Shown here: one piece after another, positions 12,311 through 20,205 of the stretch
Numbering within the stretch: the stretch's first letter is position 1
Layout: each line of letters opens with the position of its first letter
Assembly (NCBI RefSeq): GCF_000364625.1
Contig: NZ_KB822601.1
Location: 62,001 to 126,000 of the forward strand
Reading direction: 5' to 3'
DNA length: 64,000 nucleotides
Source of the DNA: Pseudomonas thermotolerans DSM 14292
GTDB taxonomy: Bacteria > Pseudomonadota > Gammaproteobacteria > Pseudomonadales > Pseudomonadaceae
Notes under the pieces: model-generated
The model's database searches: none
What the model was told of the DNA's origin: nothing
Seen by the model: only the letters and a program-made list of their open reading frames with translations
Position numbers and translations under genes: made by a program

Positions 12311-12662
12311 GGGGCCGATCAGGATTCGACGCCGGTAACGAAACTTGAGGGGCATGCCGAGTAGGTGACAGTTCTCGTAAATCCGCTGCCACAACTTAAT
12401 AGTTGCCAACGACGACAACTACGCTCTGGCTGCTTAATGCGCCAGCAGACTCCAGGGGATGCCTGTAAACCCGAAGAGTCTGTCAGATAGAACAGGATCG
12501 CCGCCAAGTTCGCTGTAGACGTAACGGCTAAAACTCATACAGCTCGCTCCAAGCACCCTGCCACTCGGGCGGCGCGGAGTTAACGCAGTAGAGATGGCTA
12601 AGCATGTAGAACCGATAGCAGAGTCCTGGCGGACGGGGGTTCAAATCCCCCCGGCTCCACCA
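12311..12662 (+). ncRNA. ssrA: Transfer-messenger RNA (tmRNA)
   Basis: Rescues stalled ribosomes and tags the unfinished peptide for proteolysis, with SmpB. The 352-base gene opens with GGGGCCGATCAGGATTCGAC and ends in GGTTCAAATCCCCCCGGCTC plus CACCA, forming the alanyl-tRNA-like domain with an encoded CCA. The tag frame at 12405-12437 reads ANDDNYALAA then TAA, identical to the known Pseudomonas tag. The 3' end of ssrA is a frequent integration target for mobile elements, and mobile-element debris begins shortly downstream. Confidence 0.99.
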
Positions 12663-12667
12663 ATAAC

Positions 12668-12699
12668 GAAACCCCAACCGTTCTCGGTTGGGGTTTTTT
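12668..12699 (+). terminator. Rho-independent terminator of ssrA
   Basis: AACCCCAACCG (12670-12680) pairs perfectly with CGGTTGGGGTT (12685-12695) over a four-base loop and is followed by a T-run, starting eight bases after the tmRNA CCA. Confidence 0.93.
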
Positions 12700-13027
12700 C
12701 TTGCCCGATCGCACCGGTTCCCGCGTGTTCTTGGGGGTTCCTGCGGAAGCCTGCGGACTTCGCCGGTCAGCCCATGGCCCCGTCCAGGGCCACCTTCCTC
12801 TCTCTCCCGGCCGTTTTTCTCTCCGGCCTCGCTCCGGGAAACTGGCCCGAAGTCCGCAAATGCCTCAATCGCCACGCATACAAATCAACGAGTTACGCGC
12901 GGACGAATCAAGCGGTTGGATCGAAGCATCGCCCGACCAAAGGAAACCACACCGTTCATGCCGACGCCGGGGCGGTTTGAAAGATGTCAGAAACAGCTAT
13001 ATACTTCTGACAAACGGAGACCACCCC
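12700..13027. other. Non-coding stretch between ssrA and the toxin-antitoxin pair, with an 11-bp inverted repeat
   Basis: No convincing gene lies in these 328 bases. TGCGGACTTCG (12752-12762) and CGAAGTCCGCA (12848-12858) are perfect inverted copies 85 bases apart, enclosing a pyrimidine-rich centre with a smaller GGCCC/GGGCC dyad. It could be the remains of an element end or a large RNA fold. The operator of the downstream gene occupies 12985-13012. No copy of the ssrA 3' end was found further right. Confidence 0.5.
12985..13012 (+). promoter_or_regulatory. Dyad operator and promoter of the toxin-antitoxin operon
   Basis: TGTCAGAA and TTCTGACA form a perfect 8-bp inverted repeat around a 12-base spacer that contains CTATATAC, a likely -10 element, 15 bases upstream of the first start codon. 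AbiEi-type antitoxins are known to repress their own operon through inverted repeats, so this is the probable autoregulatory site. Confidence 0.7.
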
Positions 13028-13624
13028 ATGAGCCACCTCAGCGAAGCCATTCTGTCCGCCGCCCAGGCCCTCCCGGAGGGAGGCTTGATATCACCCAAGG
13101 AATTCCTGCATCTGGCGTCCAGGGCGGCGGTGGATCAGGCGCTGGCCCGACTGGCACGCGAGGGGAAGTTGCTGCGCGTCGGACGGGGGGCCTACGCCCT
13201 GCCGGTGGCCAGCCGCTTCGGTTCCCGCCCGCCCTCGACCGAGGCGGTCGTCGAAGCCATCGCGTCCACCCACGGTGAAGTCGTCGTGCCCAACGGCGCG
13301 GCGGAAGCCAATGCGCTGGGGCTGACCACGCAGGTGCCGACCCGGGAGATCTTTCTGACGTCGGGGCCCACGCGCAAACTGCGCCTGGGCAACCGCACCG
13401 TCGAGCTCAAGCACGGCAGCCGCTGGCAGCTTGCGCTCGGCAAACGCGCAGCCGGCAAGGCCATTCGCGCTCTGTCCTGGCTGGGGCCCGAGCAGGCGCC
13501 CACCGCCCTGCACATCCTCCACACCAAGCTGCCCGCCGAAGAATGGGCCGCCCTGCAGGCCGCGCGGGCGGCCCTGCCCGGCTGGATGGCGCGCGCGGTC
13601 AGCGAGGCGAATGCACGTGGCTGA
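13028..13624 (+). CDS. AbiEi-like (DUF6088-type) antitoxin / transcriptional regulator
   Basis: A 198-residue protein that starts MSHLSEAILSAAQALPEGG and carries an N-terminal winged-helix segment (about 20-60: ISPKEFLHLASRAAVDQALA, then GKLLRVGRGAYALP), followed by the AbiEi-type C-terminal region. Proteins of this type neutralise the AbiEii nucleotidyltransferase toxin and repress the operon. A GGAG lies ten bases before the ATG. The gene overlaps the toxin by 14 bases, so the two are translationally coupled. It is shorter than classical AbiEi (about 280 residues), which fits the DUF6088 branch. Assigned by motif and context. Confidence 0.82.
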   Translation: MSHLSEAILSAAQALPEGGLISPKEFLHLASRAAVDQALARLAREGKLLRVGRGAYALPVASRFGSRPPSTEAVVEAIASTHGEVVVPNGAAEANALGLTTQVPTREIFLTSGPTRKLRLGNRTVELKHGSRWQLALGKRAAGKAIRALSWLGPEQAPTALHILHTKLPAEEWAALQAARAALPGWMARAVSEANARG

Positions 13625-14636
13625 TTCCTGGTTCGCGCTCAGCCAGGCCGATCGGGTCGAGGCTCTGGAATACGCGGCGGCCCAGAGCGGCCGCCCGGCA
13701 CACCTGCTGGAAAAGGACATCTGGGTGGTGTGGACGCTCGCGGCGATCTATGGATCTCCGATCGCCGATGTGTTGACGTTCAAGGGTGGGACCTCGCTTT
13801 CCAAGGTCTACAAGGTCATCGACCGCTTCTCGGAAGACATCGATCTGACTTACGACATCCGCGCCCTGGTGCCGGATCTGCTGCGCGAAGGCAATCCGAT
13901 TCCGGCGTCTGCGAGTCAGGAAAAGAAGATCACCCGCGCAGTGCGTGCACTGCTTCCCGAGTGGATCGAGCAGACTGTGCGCCCCGTCATCGATGACGCC
14001 TTGGCCGCGAGCGGCTTGCAGGCCGACTTGAGTCTCGCCGGCCAGGACCGCGACAAACTGATCATCGCCTACCCTGCCGTCAAGAGCGGCACGGGCTATG
14101 TCTCCGCGACGGTTCAACTGGAGTTCGGGGCGCGCGCCACCGGTGAGCCGCACCACTTTCATGAAGTCGCCTGCGACATCGCGCCGTGGATCGAGGACGT
14201 GACCTTCCCGACGGCACGGCCCTTGGTCATGGCCGCCGAACGCACGTTCTGGGAGAAGGCCACGGCCGCGCACGTCTATTGCCGCCAGGAACGCCTGCGC
14301 GGCGAACGCTATTCACGTCATTGGTACGATTTGGCGGCGTTGGCGCGAACCGAGCATTTCGACAAAGCGGCCGCCGATCGGCAACTGGCGCATCAGGTGG
14401 CCGAGCACAAGTCGATGTTCTTTGCCGAGAAGGATGCCAACGGCGGCAAGATCGACTACGTCGAGGCTGTGAGCGGCTCGCTCAAGCTGGTACCGGAAGG
14501 CGCATCACGCACGGCGTTGGCGCAGGATTTTGCGGCGATGCGCGAGGACGGCCTGCTGCTGTCGGATCAGCCGGCGTTCGATGCGATTCTGGAAACCTGC
14601 GCCGCCATCCAGGACAAGGTCAATCGGCTGGCTTGA
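13611..14636 (+). CDS. AbiEii/AbiGii-family nucleotidyltransferase toxin
   Basis: A 341-residue DUF1814 nucleotidyltransferase. The polymerase-beta-type active site is visible as FKGGTSLSKVYKVI followed by FSEDIDLTYD (the acidic pair binds metal), with the later block AERTFWEKATAAH typical of the family. The start is ATG 13611, overlapping the antitoxin gene; a GTG at 13617 is an alternative. In studied type IV systems such toxins halt growth and protect against phage by abortive infection. That role here is inferred, and the active-site residues look intact. Confidence 0.85.
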   Translation: MHVADSWFALSQADRVEALEYAAAQSGRPAHLLEKDIWVVWTLAAIYGSPIADVLTFKGGTSLSKVYKVIDRFSEDIDLTYDIRALVPDLLREGNPIPASASQEKKITRAVRALLPEWIEQTVRPVIDDALAASGLQADLSLAGQDRDKLIIAYPAVKSGTGYVSATVQLEFGARATGEPHHFHEVACDIAPWIEDVTFPTARPLVMAAERTFWEKATAAHVYCRQERLRGERYSRHWYDLAALARTEHFDKAAADRQLAHQVAEHKSMFFAEKDANGGKIDYVEAVSGSLKLVPEGASRTALAQDFAAMREDGLLLSDQPAFDAILETCAAIQDKVNRLA

Positions 14637-14647
14637 GGTCGGCCGTT

Positions 14648-15079
14648 TCAAAGCCCAATCCGCGCGCGCTGCTCATCCCACGACGCCGGAGGGTCCACCG
14701 CCAAGTCGAACAGGGTGACATGGTTCGGCAGCGTATCATCCAGGATCGCGGCCACGATGTCCGGCGCCAGCGTGGTCAGGTTGACCATCCGACTCACGTA
14801 GCTGTTGTCGATCCCCTCCCGCGCGGCGATCTCCTTCAGTGACTTCGCTTCCCCCGACTCCAGCATGGCCAGCCAGCGGTGCCCCCTGGCCAGCGCCAAC
14901 TGGAGCGGCGTCGGTGTCATATCCCACGGCCTTACGGGAGCGGTTTCGCCGTTCGGCAGCGTGACCAGCTTGCGCCCGCTGCGCCGCTTGATCTGGATCG
15001 GCACCGACAGGGTCAGCCTACCGTCGCTGGTCTGGAGAATGTCCGGCTCGCCGGTCTTCTGGATGCGGATGTCACTCAT
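14648..15079 (-). CDS. Small ParB/KorB-like HTH protein of a recombinase operon
   Basis: A 143-residue protein whose C-terminal half contains a helix-turn-helix, SLKEIAAREGIDNSYVSRMV followed by NLTTLAPDIVAAIL, resembling the DNA-binding helices of ParB/KorB. Its ATG overlaps the stop of the upstream recombinase remnant by four bases (ATGA). This pairing of a small HTH protein with a large serine recombinase recurs in mobile elements. Function unknown: possibly a recombination-directionality or regulatory factor. It is convergent with the toxin gene, 11 bases away. Confidence 0.7.
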   Translation of the reverse strand: MSDIRIQKTGEPDILQTSDGRLTLSVPIQIKRRSGRKLVTLPNGETAPVRPWDMTPTPLQLALARGHRWLAMLESGEAKSLKEIAAREGIDNSYVSRMVNLTTLAPDIVAAILDDTLPNHVTLFDLAVDPPASWDEQRARIGL

Positions 15080-16137
15080 GCCAGCGCCTCCTCCGTCTGC
15101 TCGACGGGCTCGGGACGCAGTTCCAGCACCAGACGCTCGATGCCGTTGGCGCGCAGTCGCATCTCGAGGTCATTGGGCGACACGATCACCTTCTCCACCA
15201 GCAGCTTGACGATCCGTGTCTGCTCCTCTGGGAACAGTTGATCCCAAATCGCGTCGAGTCGGGTCATGGCCACGGTGATCTTGGCCTCGTCCAGCATTGG
15301 GTCGAGCTTGATTGCTTGCGGCAGCATGTCGCCGAGCAGATTCGGCGCACGCAGGATGGCGCGCAGTTGGTCGAATACCGCCGATTCGAGTTCTGCGGCA
15401 GGCAGTCGCGGCAGGCCTGAGGCGCCCGCATGTTCCTTGGCATCACGCTGTGGCACGTAGTAGCGGTAGCGCCGGCCGTTCTTCTTGGTGGTGTGCCACG
15501 GCGACAGTGCCCGGCCGTCGTTGCCGAACACGATGCCCTTGAGCAGATAGGGAACCTTGGCCCGCGTCGTGTTGCCTCGCACCCGGCCATTCGTCTCCAG
15601 GATCGCGTGGACGCTGTCCCACAGTTCGCGGCTGATGATGGGCGGATGCTCGGCCTGGTACCACTGGTCCTTGTGCCGCAACTCGCCAAGGTAGGTCCGG
15701 TTGCTCAGGAGCTTGTAGATGTGGCCCTTGTCGATCGGCCTGCCATCGCGAGTTTTGCCGTCTTGCGCGGTCCACGCCTTCGACGTCACGCCATCCAGTT
15801 TCAGCTCCTTGATCAGTGCGGTACTGGAGCCGAGTTCGACGAAGCGTTGGAAGATGTGCCGGATCAGCTTGGCCTCGCGCTCGTTGGGCACCAGTCGGCG
15901 GTTCTCGACGTCGTAACCCAGCGGCGGCACGCCACCCATCCACATGCCCTTGCGCTTGCTGGCCGCGATCTTGTCGCGGATGCGCTCGCCAGTGCCCCCG
16001 CGCTCGAACTGGGCGAAAGACAGCAGGATGTTCAGCATCAACCTGCCCATGGAGGTCGTCGTATTGAACTGCTGGGTGACCGACACAAACGACACGCCGT
16101 AGCGCTCGAACACCTCGAGCATCTTGGAGAAGTCCGC
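15076..16137 (-). pseudogene. Serine site-specific recombinase, N-terminally truncated
   Basis: The reading frame keeps the end of the resolvase domain (SMGRLMLNILLSFAQFERG, then ERIRDKIAASK), the 'Recombinase' domain (MWMGGVPPLGYD) and the long C-terminal part. The first 90 or so residues with the catalytic serine are missing. At about 16137 the sequence changes abruptly into the end of a transposase on the same strand. The open frame continues into that DNA, but the protein there is unrelated. Without the serine it cannot recombine. The zinc-ribbon cysteines are absent, which I believe is usual for this subgroup. Confidence 0.82.
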
Positions 16138-16297
16138 TAGGTTCTGTACGAAAAGTTCTGCCGTAGGCACCGCAGCGTGCAAGCCAGCGTGACCATTGCG
16201 GCAAAACTTCTTGCCAACTTGTCGTAGCGAGTGCCGATCCTGCGGCTCTCCTTCAGCCAGCCGAACATCCGCTCGATATCGAATTGGCGCCGCAAGC
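16137..16297 (-). mobile_element. Remnant of an IS5-superfamily transposase (C-terminal end)
   Basis: On the minus strand the sequence encodes FDIERMFGWLKESRRIGTRY, KLARSFAAMVTLACTLRCLR and a short tail ending in TAG at 16137-16139. The ERMFGWLKE...RIGTRYDKLA pattern is the last DDE-region block of IS5-type transposases. Nothing upstream of it resembles the rest of the enzyme, so only the 3' end survives. Its end abuts the truncated recombinase, suggesting that insertion or a later deletion removed the recombinase N-terminus. The exact IS group is uncertain. Confidence 0.6.
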
Positions 16298-16455
16298 TGC
16301 TCCGCCCCCAAGGCGGGCGTTGCCGCCAAGCCTGTCCGCCGATCCATGAGCGGCGGATTCGCCTGGTGCGTGAGCGCGATTTGACCAGCACGTCCTGCGA
16401 CAACTGCCGGTGCATCACGTCGACTGCCTGAGTTGCGAGCGGGCAACCGAGCGGA

Positions 16456-16752
16456 TTGACTGGCTGGTGGTCATGGCTACTGCTGCGCAATCGCGAAAAC
16501 CCGAAGGACGGGCAAGCCGTGCGATTGCAGAAACTGCTCGCGGCCAACCAGCCGCTGGCCATGGTCTATCCGCTCAAGGATGCCCTGAAGGAAGTCTGGT
16601 ACGCCCCAGCGGGAAGGCTGGCAGCGCTGGCGATGCTGGCCGCGGCATGCCTGGGACAGAGGTCTCGCGCCGCTGCAGCGTTCGCCCGCAACCTGCGTGA
16701 ATCGGCCTGGAGCATTCTCGCCAGTGCTTGCTTCGCTGGGAAAGCGCGATAA
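16456..16752 (+). mobile_element. Remnant of an ISL3-family transposase with frameshifts
   Basis: The plus strand encodes WLLLRNRENPKDGQAVRLQK, LLAANQPLAMVYPLKDALKE and VWYAP, the pattern of ISL3 transposases. The expected continuation REGWQRW and RGLAPLQR then appears in another frame (about 16611-16680), after which FARNLRESAWSILAS returns to the first frame. Two compensating one-base changes and the missing N-terminal two-thirds mark it as dead. The boundary with the IS5-type remnant lies somewhere in 16300-16450 and cannot be placed exactly. Confidence 0.58.
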
Positions 16753-16757
16753 AACAA

Positions 16758-16782
16758 AAGGGCGCTCCAAGGAGACGCCCTT
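16758..16782 (-). terminator. Leftward-facing terminator without an obvious gene
   Basis: AAGGGCG-CTCC and GGAG-A-CGCCCTT form an 11-bp stem with one bulge. Read leftward it is followed by TTTTGTTTTAT. No minus-strand gene is recognisable to its right before the Lrp gene, so its former gene may have been lost at the rearrangement boundary. Confidence 0.6.
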
Positions 16783-17066
16783 CGCTGTAGTCGTCCAGTC
16801 CCGGCAATCGTGTCGCCGTTTTCCTCGCCCGCCTGGTTGGGCGGTGCGGACCCGGGGGCCTGAGCGGTCCTGTGGGACCGTCGGCGCCGGTCTGCCTGAT
16901 TGGGCGGGCCGGGTGGACGGGGTGGCCGGGTCGTGAAACTGGAGAAAAGCTTATCCTCGAACGCGGGGCAGAGGATTGCGAAGATTGCGCTTATTATCGC
17001 CATTTTCGCAATCTTTCACTAGAATCACTTCAAATCACACAATCCAAATCAAAAAGCGCTCAAACC
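16783..17066. promoter_or_regulatory. Upstream region of the Lrp-family gene with a 40-bp dyad
   Basis: No gene is seen in this gap of nearly 300 bases. GATTGCGAAGATTGCG (16974-16989) and CGCCATTTTCGCAATC (16998-17013) are inverted repeats matching at 14 of 16 positions, around the AT-rich spacer CTTATTAT. A TAGAAT (17020-17025) just after it could be the -10 element. Lrp/AsnC proteins commonly bind such extended AT-rich dyads upstream of their own gene. A GCCTG(G/A)TTGGGCGG direct repeat lies near 16829 and 16894. Confidence 0.55.
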
Positions 17067-17546
17067 ATGGAAAAGCTCGACCGCTACGACCTGAAAATCC
17101 TCACCGAACTGCAGCGCGATGCGCGCATCTCCAACCAGGAACTGGCCGAGCGCATCGGCCTATCGCCCTCGCCCTGCTCGCGGCGGGTCAAGCAGCTGGA
17201 GGACGACGGCTACATCCTCCGCCAGGTGGCGCTGCTCGATCGCAAGAAGCTCGGCCTGTCGCTCACCGCCTTCGTGCTGATCGGCATGGACCGCCACACC
17301 CCGGAACGCTTCGCGCATTTCCAGGAGGAGATCCGCCAATGTCCGGAGGTGCTGGAGTGCAGCCTGGTGACCGGGATGGATGCCGACTACCAGCTGAAGG
17401 TGGTGGTGCCGGACATGGATCACTACCAGCGGCTGCTGCTCGGCACCCTCACTCGCATCGAAGGGGTGTCCAGCGTGCGTTCCAGCTTCGTGCTCGACCA
17501 GGTGATCTCCACCACCGAGCTACCGCTGCAACATCTGCGCAGCTGA
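17067..17546 (+). CDS. Lrp/AsnC-family transcriptional regulator
   Basis: A 159-residue protein: an N-terminal HTH (about 18-45, ISNQELAERIGLSPSPCSRR) and a C-terminal RAM/AsnC ligand-binding domain with VTGMDADYQLKVVVPD. Family members form dimers and octamers and sense amino acids. The start is ATG 17067 (MEKLDRYDLKIL), fitting the family. It is not BkdR by sequence. Its target is probably local or itself, given the dyad upstream; no catabolic gene remains next to it on the left, where mobile-element remnants begin. Confidence 0.92.
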   Translation: MEKLDRYDLKILTELQRDARISNQELAERIGLSPSPCSRRVKQLEDDGYILRQVALLDRKKLGLSLTAFVLIGMDRHTPERFAHFQEEIRQCPEVLECSLVTGMDADYQLKVVVPDMDHYQRLLLGTLTRIEGVSSVRSSFVLDQVISTTELPLQHLRS

Positions 17547-17600
17547 GGGGCCCGGGCGTATAATGCCCGACTTTGTTGCTCGTTCAGCCGAGAGGTCGCC

Positions 17601-17819
17601 ATGGAAACCGAACAGTTCGAAGCCCTGATGATGTACGTCCTGGTCGGGGGCCTGATCTGTTTCATGATCTTCATCATCTGGGACCTGGCGAAGAAGTCCA
17701 AGGCCGGCCGCCTGGGCACCGCGATCCTGTTCCTCGGCCTCGGCCTGTGCCTGTTCGCCTTCATGGCCAAGCCGGTGATCGGCTACCTGATCGAAGTTTT
17801 CCGCGGCATCCCGCACTGA
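17601..17819 (+). CDS. DUF2788 small membrane protein
   Basis: A 72-residue protein with two predicted membrane helices (about 8-29 and 40-60) and the short cytoplasmic stretch DLAKKSKAGRLG between them. This matches the DUF2788 family of Pseudomonas; function unknown. A TATAAT (17559-17564) set inside the small dyad CGGGC/GCCCG lies 36 bases upstream and is a likely own promoter. GAGAGG precedes the ATG. Confidence 0.82.
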   Translation: METEQFEALMMYVLVGGLICFMIFIIWDLAKKSKAGRLGTAILFLGLGLCLFAFMAKPVIGYLIEVFRGIPH

Positions 17820-17831
17820 GCCGCGCCCCCT

Positions 17832-18446
17832 TCACTCCAACCGCGCTGGCACCTCGCGCCACTGCCCCGGGGCCAGGCCGTCCAGGCTCCAGGGACCGAT
17901 GCGCACCCGCACCAGGCGCAGGGTGGGCAGGCCCACCGCCGCGGTCATCCGCCGCACCTGACGGTTGCGCCCCTCACGGATGCAGAGCTCCAGCCAAGCG
18001 GTAGGCACGCTCTTGCGAAAGCGCACCGGCGGATGGCGCTCCCACAGTTCCGGCTCGGGAATCTGCCGCACCTCGGCCGGCAGGGTCAGGCCGTCGTTCA
18101 GCTCCACCCCGTCGCGCAGGCGCTGCAGCTGCGCCTCGCTCGGCACGCCCTCCACCTGTACCCAATAGGTCTTGGCCAGCTTGTGCTTCGGATCGGCGAT
18201 GCGCGCCTGCAGGCGACCGTCGTTGGTCAAGAGCAGCAGGCCCTCGCTGTCGCGGTCCAGACGCCCGGCTGGGTAGACACCGGGGACCGGAACGAAGTCC
18301 TTGAGGGTGGCGCGGCCCTGGTCGTCGCGGAACTGGGTGAGCACGTCGAACGGCTTGTTGAGGAGGATCAGCCGCGGTCTGGCCGGCGGCGCCTTGGCCA
18401 CGCGGCGCGGTGCCGGACGGGCGGGACGGGGGCGTGAACGCGGCAT
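17832..18446 (-). CDS. rluE: 23S rRNA pseudouridine synthase RluE
   Basis: Forms pseudouridine at position 2457 (E. coli numbering) of 23S rRNA. The protein is 204 residues with a basic, Pro/Arg-rich N-terminal tail, the motif KPFDVLTQF, the catalytic block [20 protein letters not shown] (Asp nucleophile in RLDRDS), and the family C-terminus [20 protein letters not shown]. It has no S4 domain, as expected for RluE. It is convergent with the DUF2788 gene, 12 bases apart. Confidence 0.92.
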   Translation of the reverse strand: MPRSRPRPARPAPRRVAKAPPARPRLILLNKPFDVLTQFRDDQGRATLKDFVPVPGVYPAGRLDRDSEGLLLLTNDGRLQARIADPKHKLAKTYWVQVEGVPSEAQLQRLRDGVELNDGLTLPAEVRQIPEPELWERHPPVRFRKSVPTAWLELCIREGRNRQVRRMTAAVGLPTLRLVRVRIGPWSLDGLAPGQWREVPARLE

Positions 18447-18623
18447 GGAGGATCCAGGCAGGGAAAACCGGCAGGCATGCTAAGGCGCCGGCCGGGCCAC
18501 GGGCAAGCGCTGCGGCCCGGTGGGTTATCCCAAGGCCTTGCCCTACCCGGAAGCCGCCATGCCTATTCGCATCGACACCCCTTCCACCAGCGAACGCCCG
18601 CGCTAGGGAGCGCAGCACCGGCC

Positions 18624-20096
18624 CTAGCGGAACGGCGGCTCGTCGAAGCTGCGCAGCTTGCGCGAGTGCAGGGAATCGAGCTGGCCGCGCAGCAGGTCGA
18701 GGGCGGCCAGGCCGATGTGCAGGTGCTGGGCCACTGCCCGCTCGTAGAAGGCGCCGGCCGCGCCGGGCAGCTTGATCTCGCTGTGCAGCGGCTTGTCGGA
18801 GACGCACAGCAAGGTTCCGTAGGGCACCCGCAGGCGATAGCCCTGGGCGGCCACGGTGCCGCTCTCCATGTCCACCGCCACCGCCCGCGACAGGTTGATC
18901 AGCGGCCGTTCCTGGGCCCAGCGCAGCTCCCAGTTGCGGTCATCGTAGGTGAGCACGGTGCCGGTGCGCAGGCGTCGTTTGAGCGCCTCGCCGCGCTCGC
19001 CGGTGACCTGCGCGGCGGCCTCCTGCAGGGCCTGCTGCACCTCGGCGAGGGCCGGCAGCGGGATGTGCGGCGGCAGCACCCGGTCGAGGATGCCGTCGCG
19101 GCGCATGTAGGCGTGGGCCAGCACGTAGTCGCCGATGGTCTGCGACTGCCGCAGACCGCCGCAGTGGCCGATCATCAGCCAGCAGTGCGGGCGCAGTACG
19201 GCCAGGTGGTCGGTGATGTTCTTGGCGTTGGACGGGCCGACGCCGATGTTGATCAGGGTCACCCCGTGGCCGTCGGCGGCCACCAGGTGATAGGCGGGCA
19301 TCTGGTAGCGGTGCCAGACCACCGCATCGGCCACCGCCTGGGCGTCCTCCTCGGAGGTGCCGCGCTCGATGATCACGTTGCCGGGCAGCACCATGCGCAC
19401 GAAGCGCGGGTCGTCGCGCAACTGGGTGAGGCCGTGGCGGATGAACTGGTCGACGTAGCGGTGGTAGTTGGTCAGCAGGATCCACGGCTGCACGTGGCGC
19501 CAGTCGCTGCCGGTATAGTGCTGCAGGCGCTTGAGGGAGAAGTCCACCCGCGCCGCGTCGAACAGCGCCAGGGGCATGGGCCCGCCGTTCTCCCAGTCGT
19601 GCAGGCCGTCGGCCACGCTGTCGGTGGCGGCGGACAGGTCGGTGCTGGGGAACACCCGGGCCAGTTCGGCGGCGGTCACCCCGCTGCCGGCCAGCTCATC
19701 GCCCTGCTCCACCACGTAGGGGTAGGGGATGTTCTGCTGGCCGAGCCCCACCTCCACGGTCACCGTGAAGTCTGCCATCAGCGGGCGCAGCTGGGACAGC
19801 AGGTAGCCGCGGAAGGCATCCGGCTGGGTGATGGTCACCGCGTAGGTGCCCGGCACCTGGACCTTGGCATAGGCCCGGGTGGTGCTCGGCACCTCGCCCT
19901 GGCAGTGGTAGGTCAGCCGCAGCTCGGGGTAGCGGAACAGCGCGCGCTCCTCCGCGCTGGGCGCGGCACGCTCCCGGATGTAGCGCTTGAGGGCGCGGCG
20001 CAGGGCCTCCGTGGCCTCCCGGTGCAGGGCCGCAAGACGGTCGACCGCCTCTTCGGGGCTGCGGGCAACGACGAATTCATCGGTTCTGGCGTTCAC
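18624..20096 (-). CDS. amn: AMP nucleosidase
   Basis: Hydrolyses AMP to adenine and ribose 5-phosphate. The protein is 490 residues, against about 484 in E. coli, and strongly matches the family along its length: IPYPYV, FDARRVDFSLKRLQHYTG (with one change), INIGVGPSNAKNITDHLAVL, WLMIGHCGGLR, VAVDMESGTVAAQGYR and the C-terminus KLRSFDEPPFR. The start is GTG 20094-20096 with AGGAA nine bases upstream; the frame stays open further upstream but without homology. It is divergent from the MFS gene. Confidence 0.95.
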   Translation of the reverse strand: MNARTDEFVVARSPEEAVDRLAALHREATEALRRALKRYIRERAAPSAEERALFRYPELRLTYHCQGEVPSTTRAYAKVQVPGTYAVTITQPDAFRGYLLSQLRPLMADFTVTVEVGLGQQNIPYPYVVEQGDELAGSGVTAAELARVFPSTDLSAATDSVADGLHDWENGGPMPLALFDAARVDFSLKRLQHYTGSDWRHVQPWILLTNYHRYVDQFIRHGLTQLRDDPRFVRMVLPGNVIIERGTSEEDAQAVADAVVWHRYQMPAYHLVAADGHGVTLINIGVGPSNAKNITDHLAVLRPHCWLMIGHCGGLRQSQTIGDYVLAHAYMRRDGILDRVLPPHIPLPALAEVQQALQEAAAQVTGERGEALKRRLRTGTVLTYDDRNWELRWAQERPLINLSRAVAVDMESGTVAAQGYRLRVPYGTLLCVSDKPLHSEIKLPGAAGAFYERAVAQHLHIGLAALDLLRGQLDSLHSRKLRSFDEPPFR

Positions 20097-20205
20097 TGCG
20101 GATCTTCCTTGCTGGATGTTCAGGGCTATCTTGCCTGCTTCCGCCGGCGATGACACGACACGGGCGACGCCGTTCGCCGGCGCGGAGCAGGTCGTCGTCC
20201 GCGGC

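Noticed and set aside
12528..12875. A minus-strand reading frame across the tmRNA 3' end (containing GDLNPRPPGLCYRFYM)
   Set aside because: It is an antisense reading of the tRNA-like domain of ssrA, a well-known false gene.
12663..17066. Search for a second copy of the ssrA 3' end as an att site
   Set aside because: By eye no repeat of the CCCCCCGGCTCCACCA region was found on the right side, so no attachment pair is claimed.
18559..18606. A 15-codon frame MPIRIDTPSTSERPR with GGAAG upstream, between rluE and amn
   Set aside because: The first residues recall homoserine acyltransferase starts, but the frame is too short to support a gene or a remnant.
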